NCBI RefSeq assembly: GCF_000315915.1
Contig: NC_020194.1
Coordinates: 1 to 64,000, forward strand
Direction of reading: 5' to 3'
DNA from: Henningerozyma blattae CBS 6284
Taxonomy: Eukaryota; Ascomycota; Saccharomycetes; Saccharomycetales; Saccharomycetaceae
Length of the DNA stretch: 64,000 bases
The notes under the pieces are model-generated. The model did not search any database, was not told the origin of the DNA, and worked only from the letters and a program-made list of their open reading frames with translations. This document shows, one piece after another, positions 63,330-64,000 of the stretch (position 1 is the stretch's first letter; the number at the start of each line of letters is the position of its first letter). Made by a program: the position numbers and the translations under genes.

Positions 63330-64000
63330 TTTAACGATGAATATAAAAATGTGTAGATGAGAATTTAAGTGTGGGTTAATGAGGGTGGTTCTTTCAGTTA
63401 TCAATTTATTGGAAGTTTTAACGTTTAAAACTAAACAAAAATATAATAAAAAAGCTTGGTGAAATGTCAATTGGTAACTTAATAAATGTTAATTATAAAT
63501 ATATTATCCAATTCAAAAAAAGAAAAAAAAAAAAAATAAAAAAGAGTTGAGATGGATTAACAGAGAGAGAATTTAAGAATGTAAGAAACAAATAATTAAA
63601 TTTGATATACTGTAAAAATAGAACAAAATAAATTGGCCTTAGTATCCATCCAATCCTTAATTTTTTTAAATAGAAAGCTTTCTGTTATCAAATATTATAT
63701 AATATACATTTTTCAACTTAATTTTAAATTTTCAAATGTATCTATTTTACCAAGGAAACTGAATCTCCCTCACTTTGGAGTCAATACCGAAATCATCGTG
63801 ATTACCCGGACAGGCCATCGGATCGTACAAAAGATTCAAAAATTAGATGAGATCCCCTGCAATCATTGGTTGAAACAAAAGTGTGTTAGAATGCTAAAAG
63901 AGCGGTTATAATAGGTATCTGTAACAATTGCTATGAGAGGGTCTTCAGATGTCATAAAAGAGATGTATTTCTATGTACAACAGGAAGATTATGATATGTT
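63330..64000. other. GPA2 upstream region to window end
   Basis: It contains A-tracts (63518-63542) and a Reb1-type TTACCCG at 63802-63808. A 92-codon frame at 63633-63911 starts with TTG and has no recognised family; I do not call it. The window end may cut the flank of a further gene. Confidence 0.5.

Noticed and set aside
63330..63470. 47-codon N-terminal extension of GPA2
   Set aside because: It begins at TTG and would bury the MGLC lipidation site that G-alpha proteins need at the N-terminus.
63633..63911. 92-codon frame near the window end
   Set aside because: It starts with TTG and matches nothing I recognise; its second half looks slightly protein-like but support is too thin.

Overview
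This window is nuclear chromosomal DNA from a budding yeast of the family Saccharomycetaceae. It is AT-rich, has compact and almost intron-free genes, and carries asparagine-, serine- and glutamate-rich protein insertions. I recognise 22 protein genes, nearly all with a clear Saccharomyces cerevisiae counterpart. Names rest on motifs, protein length and remembered gene order; no database search was run. The species is not resolved. An AT-rich post-genome-duplication genus such as Tetrapisispora, Vanderwaltozyma, Kazachstania or Naumovozyma fits best.

Left end (1-12.9 kb): a hexose transporter (HXT family), the glycogen debranching enzyme GDB1 and the dolichol-phosphate mannose synthase DPM1, all on the minus strand. 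They lie between two 430-bp LTR-like repeats in inverted orientation (543-972 and 11701-12130).

Middle (12.9-47.2 kb): SEC23, an NBP1/YPR174C-type spindle pole body protein, a flavin-nucleotide-binding-like protein (YLR456W/YPR172W), a PWWP protein (PDP3), BSP1, a spliced gene for V-ATPase subunit f (YPR170W-B type), NUT2/MED10, RHO1, the giant lipid-transfer protein FMP27, TIF3, ORC4, BUR1/SGV1 and SST2. In S. cerevisiae these genes are split between two duplicated segments on chromosomes XVI (YPR) and XII (YLR). Here they are interleaved with every relative orientation conserved, and many expected neighbours are missing. That is what differential gene loss after the whole-genome duplication predicts.

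Right end (47.4-64 kb): GCD11, a YJR124C-like MFS transporter, RPS5, IBA57, JHD2, ADO1, a class 3 lipase (LIH1/YJR107W type) and GPA2. This interleaves S. cerevisiae YER02x and YJR1xx genes, with a local inversion of the ADO1-lipase block.

The genes do not form one pathway. They are housekeeping genes (translation: TIF3, GCD11, RPS5; secretion: DPM1, SEC23; transcription and chromatin: NUT2, BUR1, JHD2, PDP3; replication: ORC4) and signalling genes (RHO1, SST2, GPA2). Points worth a second look are two apparent one-base homopolymer frameshifts (NBP1-like C-terminus and BSP1 N-terminus), the inverted LTR pair, the missing SMX3 between DPM1 and SEC23, a PWWP protein with a possible IBD-like tail, a Glu-rich insertion in GPA2, a degenerate GC-richer repeat cluster upstream of RPS5, and a perfect 12-bp inverted repeat upstream of JHD2. 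I did not see anything that looks like a wholly new multi-gene system.
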